DNA of 64,000 nucleotides from assembly GCA_009809945.1 (NCBI GenBank), contig WTPW01000367.1:188804-252803 (forward strand), written 5' to 3'. Below the pieces are notes generated by a model. It saw nothing but the letters and a program-made list of their open reading frames with translations, was not told the DNA's origin and ran no database searches. Numbering within the stretch: the stretch's first letter is position 1; the number at the start of each line of letters is the position of its first letter. The translations under genes and the position numbers were made by a program. Shown here piece after piece: positions 1 to 10,079 of the stretch. Origin of the DNA: Gigaspora margarita (Eukaryota > Glomeromycota > Glomeromycetes > Diversisporales > Gigasporaceae).

Positions 1-455
1 TTATTAGAAACAAATGTATAGAAGGCCATAAAATGATTATTCAATATAGAGATTCAATAAATAATACTCCTTATATTAGATGTTCTATTTCAAGATTTAT
101 TTTTAATATTTATTTTTTAGATTGTAGAGCTTCAGATATAATTCAAACACAAAAATCAATCATGAAGACTTTTCCAAAAGAACATTTATATGCTATGACA
201 ATTAATGATAATTTTCTTTCTTATTATAATAGCAGTGATGAAGTTCAATATGCTATAAAAGATGCTCATGTGTTAAAAATAGAAAAAGAATTGAACATTA
301 TTACTGGAGATCTGATCATTACTTATAAAATGGATAAAACTGGCAAACCAGATAAATCTGATGCACTTCAAGAGCTAAAGCATGTAACAAGAAATAACTT
401 ATTACATGAATTAGAAGCTGATTTTAAGTTTTATAATCTTATTTTAACCTATTAG
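1..455 (+). CDS. 3' part of an unknown gene, open to the window edge
   Basis: The reading frame is open from base 3 to the stop at 453-455. The first ATG is at 33, but ten sense codons precede it without a stop, so the gene or exon probably starts outside the window. The visible part is about 150 residues, rich in Ile, Asn, Lys and Tyr. It has a hydrophobic patch near 'RFIFNIYFLDC' and a charged middle ('KMDKTGKPDKSD'). I recognise no family, signal peptide or catalytic motif. Codon use is AT-rich like the other host genes, and length plus charge pattern favour a real coding exon over chance. It could be the last exon of a larger protein. Confidence 0.5.
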   Translation, partial: IRNKCIEGHKMIIQYRDSINNTPYIRCSISRFIFNIYFLDCRASDIIQTQKSIMKTFPKEHLYAMTINDNFLSYYNSSDEVQYAIKDAHVLKIEKELNIITGDLIITYKMDKTGKPDKSDALQELKHVTRNNLLHELEADFKFYNLILTY

Positions 456-2704
456 TAGCTGATTATCATTAAAAAACTTCAAACCATTCAAACTGATAAT
501 TTGGTCTGGTTTTTTCACTTACCTTAAATTGATTCTGACCAGTTTGTAAATCAGCTAATCTAAATTAAAGTCATACATCATCATATTACCGTTAATTAAT
601 AATTATAAAAATCATCACAAAGTTAATATTAAGCTTATTACAAAGTTTAAAAATATATAGATGTGAATATTTCACACTGATGGATCATAAATACTTCTCG
701 TTTGAACGTATTTGAGTACATACAATTATTAATTTACAAGTAAATTCTGTTATCATATCACCTTCATTAGACAACTCTTACGTGCGGGTTAATGGTCAGT
801 TCTTGTTCGATTTTTGATGTTTGAACATAGCACAGAGTGGTAAAAGATAGCTACATGGAAAAAAATCTGTTAGTTCAAAGTTGTGGAGTAATGAAGATGA
901 ATGTAAAGAAGAAATGGACATTCAAGTTGAATATAAATTTAATAATTAAAGATATCAAATTTTATGAATCCAGTACAATTTTTATTAAACAATTACTCGG
1001 TACCTACCCCTGATTAATTACTTGAGAGATTACAAAGCTAATCTGATCTAATTTGATTCAAAATTTGTTTTTTTTTTGTGAGAAATTATAAGGTTAATTA
1101 GATGTTTTAAGTTCGTTCATTTATTTAATTTACTTTTTATAATTTTTTTGAAAGGATTTATTCAATCGTGAATTTTTGGTGATCAAAAATCTCATGTACG
1201 TGAGCGTAGCTCAACGCAGAAAATGGTTCACTATAACAGAGGTGAGCTAATTTGAAGCGAGCCGCTTTTTAACCGAGCCGTCTTCTAACTGAGTTGTTTT
1301 TAGAAGAACTGATCAGGAGTTGATCAATAATAATCTATAATACTGACCTTTGGGGCTCTAATAAAAAAAATTCCTTGCTAAATTTTGTATATACTAATGC
1401 CTCCGATAAAATCCCAGGCCTCACCCTAACCCTAAGGTAATGAAATTTTATTTTTTGTTTTATAAAAAATTTATTTTTTTGTTTTTGTTACACAGATTTG
1501 CAAATCTAATTTACCTGTGGTGTAAAACACTATAGGCGCATTTTATATTATCCGAAAATGTAAATAATGAATATTTTATGCGTCATATACTGATCATCAG
1601 TCTTTTAAGGAAATCAAAACGTGATGATAGACATATAAACCCTTTTAAAAATATGGTTCAAATGGATATCAAAATGAACTGCTGTCGTAGTTAAACCAAA
1701 AAATGTTTTCTAATAATTTTATTAACTGACTTTGTCTATTAATTAAATTTCATCATATCCAGAAACGAAATTTTCTCCTATAGTCATTAGATTTAATAAT
1801 TGGTAAAAATGTACAGGACAATCGTGATAGACAATAATTTTATTGTAAGAGGGAAAATATTAGCAGTTAGAGTTTTTCACATACTAAATCTTATTTTTGA
1901 TACGACCAATAAAAACGTTGAAGCATTTATTGTACCATCCTAGTCATAATTTGATAATCATCAATTTACGTTCATATTGCGATAAGATTTGATCATAGTT
2001 GTCAAATTTTGGTAATTCTTTCAAAATGGAATAGAGCATATTAATTACGTACGTATGAACCTTGATTATATTTATATAAATATATTAAATAAAAATAAAA
2101 AAATCACACAACCGCAGGTAAATATACATGTAATTCATAATATATCCAAATATATCATCTTGAAACTGCTATAAAAGCATTTAAACATTACCAATCAAAT
2201 TTCATTGAGGGACATCAGCATGACCAGGCATCAGGAATTAATAAGTACGTATAATTATTCATTTTCTTTTTAAATTCACCTTTTTGCCTAATTATAGTGT
2301 CATTTATCAATCGAAGTACGTATTCAGTATAAGCTATTCATATCTCGTGGTATTCAAAATTACAGTAGCATAGCACGTGCACAAGACCAGTAACTAACTA
2401 ACTAATAACTAATAATAACAATAACTAAATAAAATAAGAATATAAACATTCTCATTGCATAAATATAGCATTATACAAATTTGAATTGTAAATTATGAAT
2501 TTTATTTTTTATTTAAAATAATTAAATAAATTCTTTTGACACCAAATAATTTAAATTTCTTATACAAAAATAATAAAATTTTTTAGAACATGTTTAAAAT
2601 ACATTTTGAGAACATAAAATCAAAGGTGAAAATTAAATGCTGCCAATAATAATAGTTCTGATAAACATGAGAAGTAAATAATTCAAATAATAATAGACTA
2701 ATGT
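456..2704. other. AT-rich intergenic stretch with MITE debris
   Basis: I see no convincing gene here. Around 1330-1550 is a decayed copy of a short dispersed element (listed separately). Around 1195-1290 are short purine/pyrimidine mirror-like stretches. At 2385-2440 there is a degenerate CTAA/TAA simple repeat. The open frame on the minus strand at 2583-2816 overlaps the end of the microexon gene and is discussed there as an alternative last exon. Confidence 0.5.
1330..1550. repeat. Truncated copy of a short TIR element related to 34543-34868
   Basis: The run from 'tttggggctctaat' through 'acagatttgcaaatctaatt' matches 34690-34868 closely, including the internal 'ccctaaccctaa' telomere-like motif and the right terminus (a gtgttttacacc-like palindromic end followed by tgcgcc). 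The left terminal repeat seen at 34543 is not recognisable here, so this copy looks 5'-truncated. Confidence 0.55.
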
Positions 2705-5243
2705 TTATGCAGATGCATAGCATTTGGGAGCGAAGCGCATCAAAAACGTAATTTTTGTATCGCTTAATGCAGAGAAATTTAGCTACACTCAGATCAATAA
2801 AGAAAATCAGTAACAAAATTTTTAAAAGATAATAATTTTGGAAAATAAGATAAAGTACTTACCAGCTATTTATTATTTTAAATAATAAGTATAGGAATGA
2901 AAGATTAGTATTAAAATTGGTTTTATTATTTTAGATAAAAATAAATAAACCGAGAATTAAATAATAATTTTCATAATAATATTGAACAACAAAATAAATC
3001 TATACGTACCAACTATTTATTGGTAAAATATGTATATAAATGTATATATGATAAATGTAAGATAAGTATCAAAATTATTTCAAAGTATAATTAATTGGAT
3101 GATTGAAAAATTACTTATGGACTATAAATTATTTTTATCAAATAAATATATAAATGAAAAAGTAGCATCAAATTGGTTCAAAAAATAATTATATCCGATA
3201 ACAAAAAACTACTTACAGACTACTCATTATTTTAAATAAATAAATAGATAATCAAAGGATTATATTAAAAATTTTTCGAAAATGTTGGTATGGATAACAG
3301 AAAATATTACTCACACACTATTCATTAGATTAAATAAATAAGTATGTAAATAAAAAATTAGTATTAAAAATAATCATATTAGATAACAAAAAAAATACTT
3401 ACGAGCTGTTAATTGCTTTAGATATAGGTATATAAATGAAAATCAACATTTAATTATTCAAAAGATAATATTGAAAATAGAATAAAGTAAAATATTACTC
3501 ACTTACTATTCAATATTTTAAATAAATAAGTATATTAATAAAAATTAGTATTAAAAATAATCCTATTGGATAACAAACCAAAAATACTTACTCGCTGTTA
3601 ATTGTTTAGATATATAGGTATATAAATAAAAGTCAACATTAAATTATTCAAAAGATAATATTGAAATAATAGAAAAAAAATACTTACCGGCTTCTAATTG
3701 TTTTAGATATATAGGTATATAAATGAAAATCAACATTAAAATTATTCAAAAGAAATATTGGAAATAGAATAAAGCAAAATATTACTCACCCACTATTCAT
3801 TATTTTAAATAAATAAGTATATAAATAAAAATTTAGTATTAAAAATAAGCATAATGGATAACAAAAAATATATATTTACTCGCTGTTAAGTATTTTAGAT
3901 ATGTAGTTATAAAAATGAAAATCAACATTAAAAATTATTCAAAAGATAATATTGAAAATAGAATAAAGTAAAATATTACTTACTCACTATTCATTTTATA
4001 AATAAATAAGTATATAAATAAAAAAAAATTAGTATTAAAAATATTCATATAGGATAACAAAAAAAATTGTTAATTGTTTTAGATATTTAGGTATAAAAAT
4101 GAAAATCAACATTAAAATTATTTAAAAGATAATATTGGAAATAGAATAAAGTAAAATATTACTCACCCGCTATTCATTATTTTAAATAAATAAGTATATA
4201 AATAAAAAATTAGGATTAAAAATAATCATATTGAATAACAAAAATAAAATTATTAATTGTTTTAGATACTTTATATAGGTATATAAATGAAAATCAACAT
4301 TAAAATTATTCAAAAGACAATATTGGAAATAGAATAAAGTAAAATATTGCTCACCCACTATTTATTATTTTTAAATAATATAAATAAAAAATCAATATTA
4401 AAAATAAACATATTGGATAACAAAAAAAATACTTACTCGCTGTTAATTGTTTTAGATATATAGGTATATAAATGAAAATCAGCATTAAAATCATTCAAAA
4501 GATAATATTCGAAATAGAAAAAAATACTTACGGGCTGTTAATTGTTTTAGATATATAGGTATATAAATGAAAATTAACATTAAAATTATTCAAAAAATAA
4601 TATTGGAAATAGAATAAAGTGAAATATTACTCACTCACTATTTATTATTTTAAATAAACAACATATAAATAAAAAATTAGGTTTAAAAATAATCATATTG
4701 GATAGCAAAAAAAAAAAAAATACTTACGGTCTGTTAATTGTTTTAGATATATAGGTATATAATGAAAAATTATTCAAAAGATAATATTGAAATAAAACAA
4801 AGTAAAAAATACTACTCACTCACTATTCATTATTTTAAATAAATAAGTATATAAATATGATTAAAAATAATCATATTGGATAATTAATTGTTTTAGATAT
4901 ATAGTTATATAAATGAAAATCAACATTAAAATTATTCAAAAGATAACATTGAAATATTACTCACGCACTATTCATTAAATAAATAAGCATATAATTAAAA
5001 AATTAATATTAAAAATTATCATATTGGATAACAAAAAAAAAAAAAATACTTACAGTCTGTTAATTGTTTTAGATATATAGGTATATAAATGAAAATCAGC
5101 ATTAAAATTATTCAAAAGATAATATTTGAAATTCAATAAAGTACTTACTCCTGAGGTTTCAATATATTATTGGTTACCGGATGCGCCAAAGCAATAGCAA
5201 CAGCAAAGACGGTCAATAAGAGCAGATAAAGATTGAACTTCAT
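2705..5243 (-). CDS. Secreted peptide gene with about 21 three-nucleotide microexons
   Basis: Exon 1 (5149-5243) encodes a 31-residue start: a signal peptide 'MKFNLYLLLLTVFAVAIALA' with a likely cut after ALA, then 'HPVTNNILKPQ'. It ends in phase 2 (...CAG GA) at a strong GTAAGTAC donor. Downstream, every intron-like unit begins GTAAGT or GTGAGT and ends in ...AACAG or ...AATAG, and exactly three bases lie between each acceptor and the next donor. Microexons sit at 5054, 4965, 4820, 4728, 4635, 4532, 4437, 4355, 4167, 3984, 3880, 3790, 3688, 3592, 3503, 3403, 3315, 3217, 3119, 3010 and 2863 (lowest base of each). Because the phase is 2, each junction rebuilds one codon. Read in order they give E L A E P D P D G G D D G R D N S V L P C with no stop. 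A last exon at 2705-2762, entered at an AAG acceptor, adds C and 18 more residues ending 'KCYASA', for 71 residues in all. The donor after the 3119 exon is AT, not GT. The last acceptor is uncertain: a CTGAG acceptor just upstream would enter the longer frame 2583-2816 instead. Function is unknown; a secreted acidic peptide, perhaps an effector, is inference. Confidence 0.68.
2863..5148 (-). repeat. Tandem array of alternating duplicated introns (types A and B)
   Basis: Read on the minus strand, two intron types of about 80-105 nt mostly alternate. Type A starts GTAAGTATTTTTTTGTTATC and ends near TTTAAAATAATGAATAG. Type B starts GTGAGTAATATTTTAC and ends near ATCTAAAACAATTAACAG. The intron bodies are highly conserved, while the 3-nt exons between them differ. 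Three longer units (4823-4964, 142 nt; 4170-4354, 185 nt; 3987-4166, 180 nt) are B+A fusions in which the acceptor-exon-donor module is gone. Units at the 3' end (2866-3314) are more diverged. The array most likely grew by tandem duplication of an A+B pair. Confidence 0.8.
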
Positions 5244-5330
5244 TTTAGTTTTCCAGTTAATATTGTTAATTTTTACTTTTTATTTTTTGTTTCAAAGTTT
5301 TTTCTTTTCAAGCTTGTAAAATTGTGCGTG

Positions 5331-5338
5331 TATTTATA
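5331..5338 (-). promoter_or_regulatory. TATA box of the microexon gene
   Basis: On the minus strand the sequence reads TATAAATA about 88 bp upstream of the ATG at 5243, followed by an A/T-rich leader of plausible 5' UTR length. Spacing and match to the eukaryotic TATA consensus support a promoter for the signal-peptide gene. It is the only such match in the 200 bp upstream. Confidence 0.5.
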
Positions 5339-5507
5339 ACAAATTGAAAGCAACTAAAAATAATTCTTTATGAAAAAAAAATCACTGCAATCCGTTAAAA
5401 AAATACAATACAAAACTAAAGAGTGTATTTTCTTGATTACGAAAAAACTATAGCATTTTAATCTTTTGCATATCAATATACTTTTTGAGCTATGAAAATT
5501 TTTTTTC

Positions 5508-6250
5508 ATATATGAGTGATGCCAAGAGAAAATGGGACTTCAAGGTCCATTTTCTCTTGGCGTCACTCATATATGAATCTAGAGTCAGAAAGAAATCGAA
5601 CTAATTATTCAATATTTAGATTAAATCTTGATTGTTTTTAATCAATATATAAGCGCATGTTTTAAATGAAGATACAGACAGGACCCTGAGCAATCTATAG
5701 ATGAGTGATGCCAAAAGAAAATGGGACTTCAATCATATGATCGAGGCCCATTTTCTCTTAGCGTCACTCATATACGAATCTAGAGTCAAAAAGAAATCGA
5801 ACTAATCATTTAATATTTAGATTAAATCTTGATTATTTTTAATCGATACTATAAGTGCATGTTTTAAATGAAGATACAAACAGGACCCCGAGCAATCTAT
5901 AGATGAGTGATGCCAAGAGGAAATGGGACTTCAATCATACTATTTTCTCTTAGCGCCTCATATACGAATCTAGAAATCGAACTAATTATTTAACATTTAG
6001 ATTAAATCTTGATTGTTTTAATCGATAATGTAAGCGCATGTCTTAAATGAAGATACAGACAGGACCCTGTGCAATCTATAGATAAATGATGCCAAGAGAA
6101 AATGGGACTTCGATCATATGATCGAGACCCATTTTCTTTTAACGTTACTCATACACGAATCTAGAGTCAGAAAGAAATCGAACTAATCATTTAATATTTA
6201 GATTAAATCTTGATTGTTTTTAATCAATAATATAAGCGAACGTTTTAAAT
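5508..6250. repeat. Four tandem units of about 190 bp, each with a hairpin
   Basis: Units start near 5512, 5702, 5903 and 6083. Each opens with a hairpin: 'gagtgatgccaagagaaaa' pairs with 'tttctcttggcgtcactc' around a short loop. Then comes a conserved spacer ('gaatctagagtcagaaag', 'ttagattaaatcttgatt') and the string 'aggaccctgagcaatctata'. The third unit has a damaged right arm. The closing string resembles the termini of the hAT-type MITEs at 27203 and 31023, and a further partial copy lies at 6455-6475. No open reading frame is involved. Confidence 0.8.
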
Positions 6251-6506
6251 GAATTCACAAACTATCTTAGATAAGACTACTTAAAACTTTTTTTGGAATG
6301 TATTAGTTTATCTTAAATATAAAGTGGTTGTCAAAAAATCCGAAAATGAATGTAATTAGTTTTATCTTATTAAATATATAATGATCGTAAACATTTTTTA
6401 TAAATTGAGAAAAACATTCAATTTTAATGATTTTGAATGTTTTGAATGATACAGACAGGCCTGAACAATCTATAAATAGGTCATAGGTAGAGATGGGCAT
6501 GAATGA

Positions 6507-6530
6507 ATGCATGCATGCATGCATGCGCAT
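6507..6530. repeat. ATGC microsatellite
   Basis: A short run of the self-complementary tetramer ATGC, about five to six units. It creates spurious short open frames on both strands. Confidence 0.8.
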
Positions 6531-6699
6531 GGTCTAAACAATTTTATACTAATATTCCCCATACAATATTAGTTAAAGTCAAACACTGTAAAAATTTTTT
6601 CCGAATTTTTCTGTTATTACTCCATATTTTTTGTGAAATCTCCGTGAATCTGCAACAAGATCGACAAAATCTAGACAAGCTGATGATTTAGGTTACAAA

Positions 6700-7039
6700 T
6701 ATACAACATTTATAGAAAAAACATAGAATATTAAATACAGGATCGATTTTTTTATTATAATCTTAACATTTGATTCAGGGGTTTTTTTCGGAATCACAGA
6801 ATATCAGTATGATACGGGTGAGCTGATCAGTCTGATCAGCTATTATTCCTAATCTAACCTGCACCCCCATATACTGATTCGATCATCCATAACATATTTA
6901 TCATCCATACCATAACTGATCTATTTTTATTATATGTAGCTAGAACATGATCATGCGGGCGGCTTCGCCGCTCATATGCTAAAGGTAACAGATTTATTTG
7001 TTTTATTCTTATTTTTATTTCGGAAAGAAAATTTTTCTT
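6700..7039. other. Intergenic stretch without recognised gene
   Basis: AT-rich sequence with a small inverted repeat around 6815-6842 (tgatcagtctgatca). Open frames here lack coding character, and I see no domain or splice pattern. Confidence 0.4.
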
Positions 7040-8200
7040 AAGCTTTTCTATCATTAGATGTTTCGTCTTAAATTTAATGCACCAATTTGGGCCCTTCCGG
7101 GCCAAAGCTAGTGCGTTAGATTTAAAGTTTTAGTCATTAAGTGTTCCATATTGAATTTAATGCACAAATTTGGCCCTTCCGGGGCCAAAGCTGGAGCATT
7201 AAATTTAAAGCATTTCCTTTCCGACATTAGGTGTTCCATCCTGAATTCAATGCACCAAATTGGGCAAAGTCGATGCATTAAATTTAAAGCATTTCCTTTC
7301 TGTCATTAAATGTTCCGTCTTGAATTTAATGCACCAATTGGGCCCCCTCCGGACAAGGATGGTAAATGACTTTAAATGACCCAAATGACTCAAATGACAA
7401 ATGACCAGTCATTGGTCATTTCACGTCCCAAATGACTTAAGAAGGTCATTTAACTCTATTATCTAATACTTTTAACCAATCAAAATTGATTATTGTTCTT
7501 CGTAAAATAAACGTTGCTAGATGCTATCTAATAAAAATTATTATACGTGATAAATAACTGAATCATTTGATGGATGATTGCCATTTGTATTTTGGCTAAA
7601 TGACTAGGTCATTTCCAAACCGGTTGTAAACCGACATTCTAATCGAATCATATATGAAGTGATTAAAAAAAACACTAGACAAAAAAATAATGTATTTACT
7701 TTTTTAAAAAAAAAAATAAAAAAAAAAGTTCGTGAATAATAATTTATCGATTGTAAAATGATATAAATCATTTTCGAATTTACAAACGGCATGTTAATTA
7801 ATAATCGACGTGAATTGAGAAATGATGCGAACATATGTATTATTTAAAACATGCATTATACAAGTTTTTTTGTGATCGGTAGGATGTCAACTCTATGCAA
7901 AATGACCTAATGACCAAATGACCCCGGTCATTTGGAAATGACCAATAGTCATTTTTTTCCAAATGACCCAAAATTTGAATGACCTCAAATGAGCGGTCAT
8001 TTTGAGGTCATTTGAGGTCATCTGAAAAATTGGCAAATGACCAGGTCATTTACCATCCCTGCCTCCGGGAGCCAAAGCTGGTGCATTAGATTTAAAGCAT
8101 TTCTTTCCGTCATTGGATGTTCCGTCTTGAATTTAATACAACAATATGAACCCCTCCGGGCCAAAGCTGGTACATTAACTTTAAAGCTTTTATTAGTCAT
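7040..8200. repeat. Tandem repeat of about 80 bp, interrupted by a MITE
   Basis: Diverged copies of a unit containing 'tgaatttaatgcaccaatt', a GC-rich 'cccttccgggccaaagct' core and 'gcattaaatttaaagcattt' run from 7040 to 7353 and resume at 8062-8200. The interruption is the hAT-type element at 7354-8061. The GC-rich core is itself palindromic (ggccc..gggcc). Open minus-strand frames across it are by-products of the repeat. Confidence 0.75.
7354..8061. mobile_element. hAT-type non-autonomous element, 708 bp
   Basis: The ends are near-perfect inverted repeats (CAAGGATGGTAAATGAC at the left; the right end read inward is CAGGGATGGTAAATGAC). Flanks are CCTCCGGA and CCTCCGGG, an 8-bp target duplication with one mismatch, as expected of hAT elements. 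Both ends carry many copies of the subterminal heptamer AAATGAC. It has no transposase frame. It sits in the 80-bp tandem repeat. Confidence 0.8.
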
Positions 8201-9030
8201 GTGAAACGATCATATTGTGACCTTATCACCTGCCAAATATAACAGTTACTGAATGTTACACATTCAATATATTCAGATCCGGTTCTAAATTGCTATTGGT
8301 AAATGAATATAGTGCAAATAGAATGGCAAATCACGTAAATTTTGTATTGATCAGGGGGCTTAGGAGGCTGAGTTCACGATTCTTTCGTTGTAGTTCTTTT
8401 ACCTTTCGTCGTATTCTTTGACGATCATTGATTATCAATTCATCATACCGGCAAAAAATTCGAAGAAACAAAATGTAAAATCTAAAAAAATTCGAAAAGT
8501 AGAAGCATAACTATTGATGGGAGTGGGTATATAATGCCAAAAGGATACCTTCTTTACTAGAATTTAAGTTGTTTTTTAAACGATTCGATTTTTTTTTCGC
8601 TTTTTTTTCTTCTAGATGTTAAATATATATATAATATATATACATATAATATATATATATATATATACTATATCAGATATATATATATATAATATATATA
8701 ATATATATATAATGTATATATAATATATGTGAGAGTAAAAATTTCCTTTTCTGGGTGTTGCGAGGAAATTTTTTATGTCGATCTCTAACGCTACACAACC
8801 ATATATGGATAGTCAGACCAAAATTATAAAGCGCTAACAAATCGTATGAAATTTTGTATTAAATAAAATTATTAATTAATTCAAAAAATAGGAGGTTTAC
8901 TTTTTTTTATTGTAAAAATCCAGATGAGGTAGCTCAAGTTGCTTTAAAAGTAGATTAATTTCGTCCAGCTTATTCAAGGATAAACATTGATCGAAGACTT
9001 TCAAAAAATAAAATAAAGTAATAATGGGAT
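8201..9030. other. Intergenic stretch with AT microsatellite
   Basis: No gene is recognised. A stretch at about 8385-8475 resembles 44680-44765 (see findings). 8618-8730 is a (TA)n-type microsatellite. 8881 onward leads into the decayed Sel1-repeat gene; the minus-strand open frame at 8897-9235 is antisense to that relic. Confidence 0.5.
8618..8730. repeat. AT dinucleotide microsatellite
   Basis: Nearly pure alternating TA with a few interruptions over about 110 bp. Confidence 0.85.
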
Positions 9031-9034
9031 ATGG

Positions 9035-9910
9035 AAGTGGCGCAAGCTGTTCCGAGGATGAATCGATTTCATTAGGCTCCTTAAAGTATGAATCAATTCG
9101 AAATAAAGATCGTAAGACCTTCAAAACAAGAATAAAGTTGGAAGTTATGCAGGTAATTCCGAGGATAAAGCAGTTTCGTTGAACTTCTCTAAGAATAAAA
9201 CTAAGCGTCATATAACTTCCAAAAAGTTTAAGCAAGCTGCCAGCATAGACGCTGAAGAAATAAATAACCTTGCATATTACTATCTAAATGGAATTGGAGT
9301 TAAGAAGGATGAAAATAAAGCATTCATTTATTACAGTATTATCAAAAATCTGCAAAGATGGGGACGCTGATGGAATTTATAATGGAATTGGTGTTGAAAA
9401 GGATGAACGCAAGGCATTTATTTATTATCAACAATCTGCTGAAATGGGTCATGCTATTGGAACATATAAAGTTGGGCATTGTTATGATAAGGGATGTGGA
9501 GTCCAAAAAAATGAACGCAAAGCCTTTATTTATTATCTAAAAGCCGCTGGTATGGGTAATGCTGATGGTTTAAATTTTATCAAAAAGCAGCTGTTATGGG
9601 TCATATTAAAGGAACATATAATGTTGGATATTTTATTACCATGGAATTGGAGTCATCAAAAATAAGCATGCAGCATTCATTATTATAAGAAGGTCGTGAT
9701 TTAGGTTACAAAAATGGGATACTTAATGTTGTTTTTATTATCAGCATGGATTTGGTGTCGATATAGATGAACTTAAAGCTTTCGAACATTATGTTAAAGC
9801 CGCTGACATGGATTTGGTTGTAGGAATGACACAAGTTGCACGATGCTTTCGAAACGGAATTGGAATGGAAAGGGATTTACAAAAATCGAATTATTGGTAT
9901 CAAAGGTGAA
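9035..9910 (+). pseudogene. Decayed Sel1-repeat protein gene
   Basis: Sel1-like repeats (SLRs, a TPR-related helical repeat that scaffolds protein complexes) are clear in pieces: 'NNLAYYYLNGIGVKKDENKA', then 'YNGIGVEKDERKAFIYYQQS', then 'VGHCYDKGCGVQKNERKAFI', and 'MTQVARCFRNGIGMERDLQK' near the end. Each has the usual Y..G.GV..D..KAF.YY pattern. The pieces lie in different frames: breaks fall near 9350, near 9575 and again by about 9690, and a stop follows 'YWYQR' at about 9907. Upstream, 9035-9235 looks like a charged linker in two frames. There is no intact start. The gene is a relic, or else a very poorly assembled copy. It lies just upstream of a protein kinase relic in the same orientation. 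Confidence 0.75.
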
Positions 9911-10079
9911 AAAAATATTTGCTTATTCATTTAATATTATGTAATGTGCGTATTTATATAGTATTTTAAATAATTAGAGAGAAAAAAAGTGCGATAATGG
10001 GTAATTTATTGTAAATTTCTATTTTTTTTTTATTTTTGATAATCATTAATAAATGTTGTTATTTTTATCATTAGTTCAA

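Noticed and set aside
3981..5148. The TGA and TAA triplet exons as stop codons
   Set aside because: They are in phase 2, so each triplet is split over two codons and none creates a stop.
2863..5148. The A/B array as a CRISPR array or plain satellite
   Set aside because: Unit ends are splice signals, spacers are 3 nt, the array lies directly after a signal-peptide exon, and the host is eukaryotic.
6854..7105. Minus-strand frame of 83 codons
   Set aside because: Ends inside the 80-bp tandem repeat and has no recognisable domain.
8897..9235. Minus-strand open frame of 112 codons
   Set aside because: Antisense to the N-terminal part of the Sel1-repeat relic; no domain and repeats match the sense-strand protein text.
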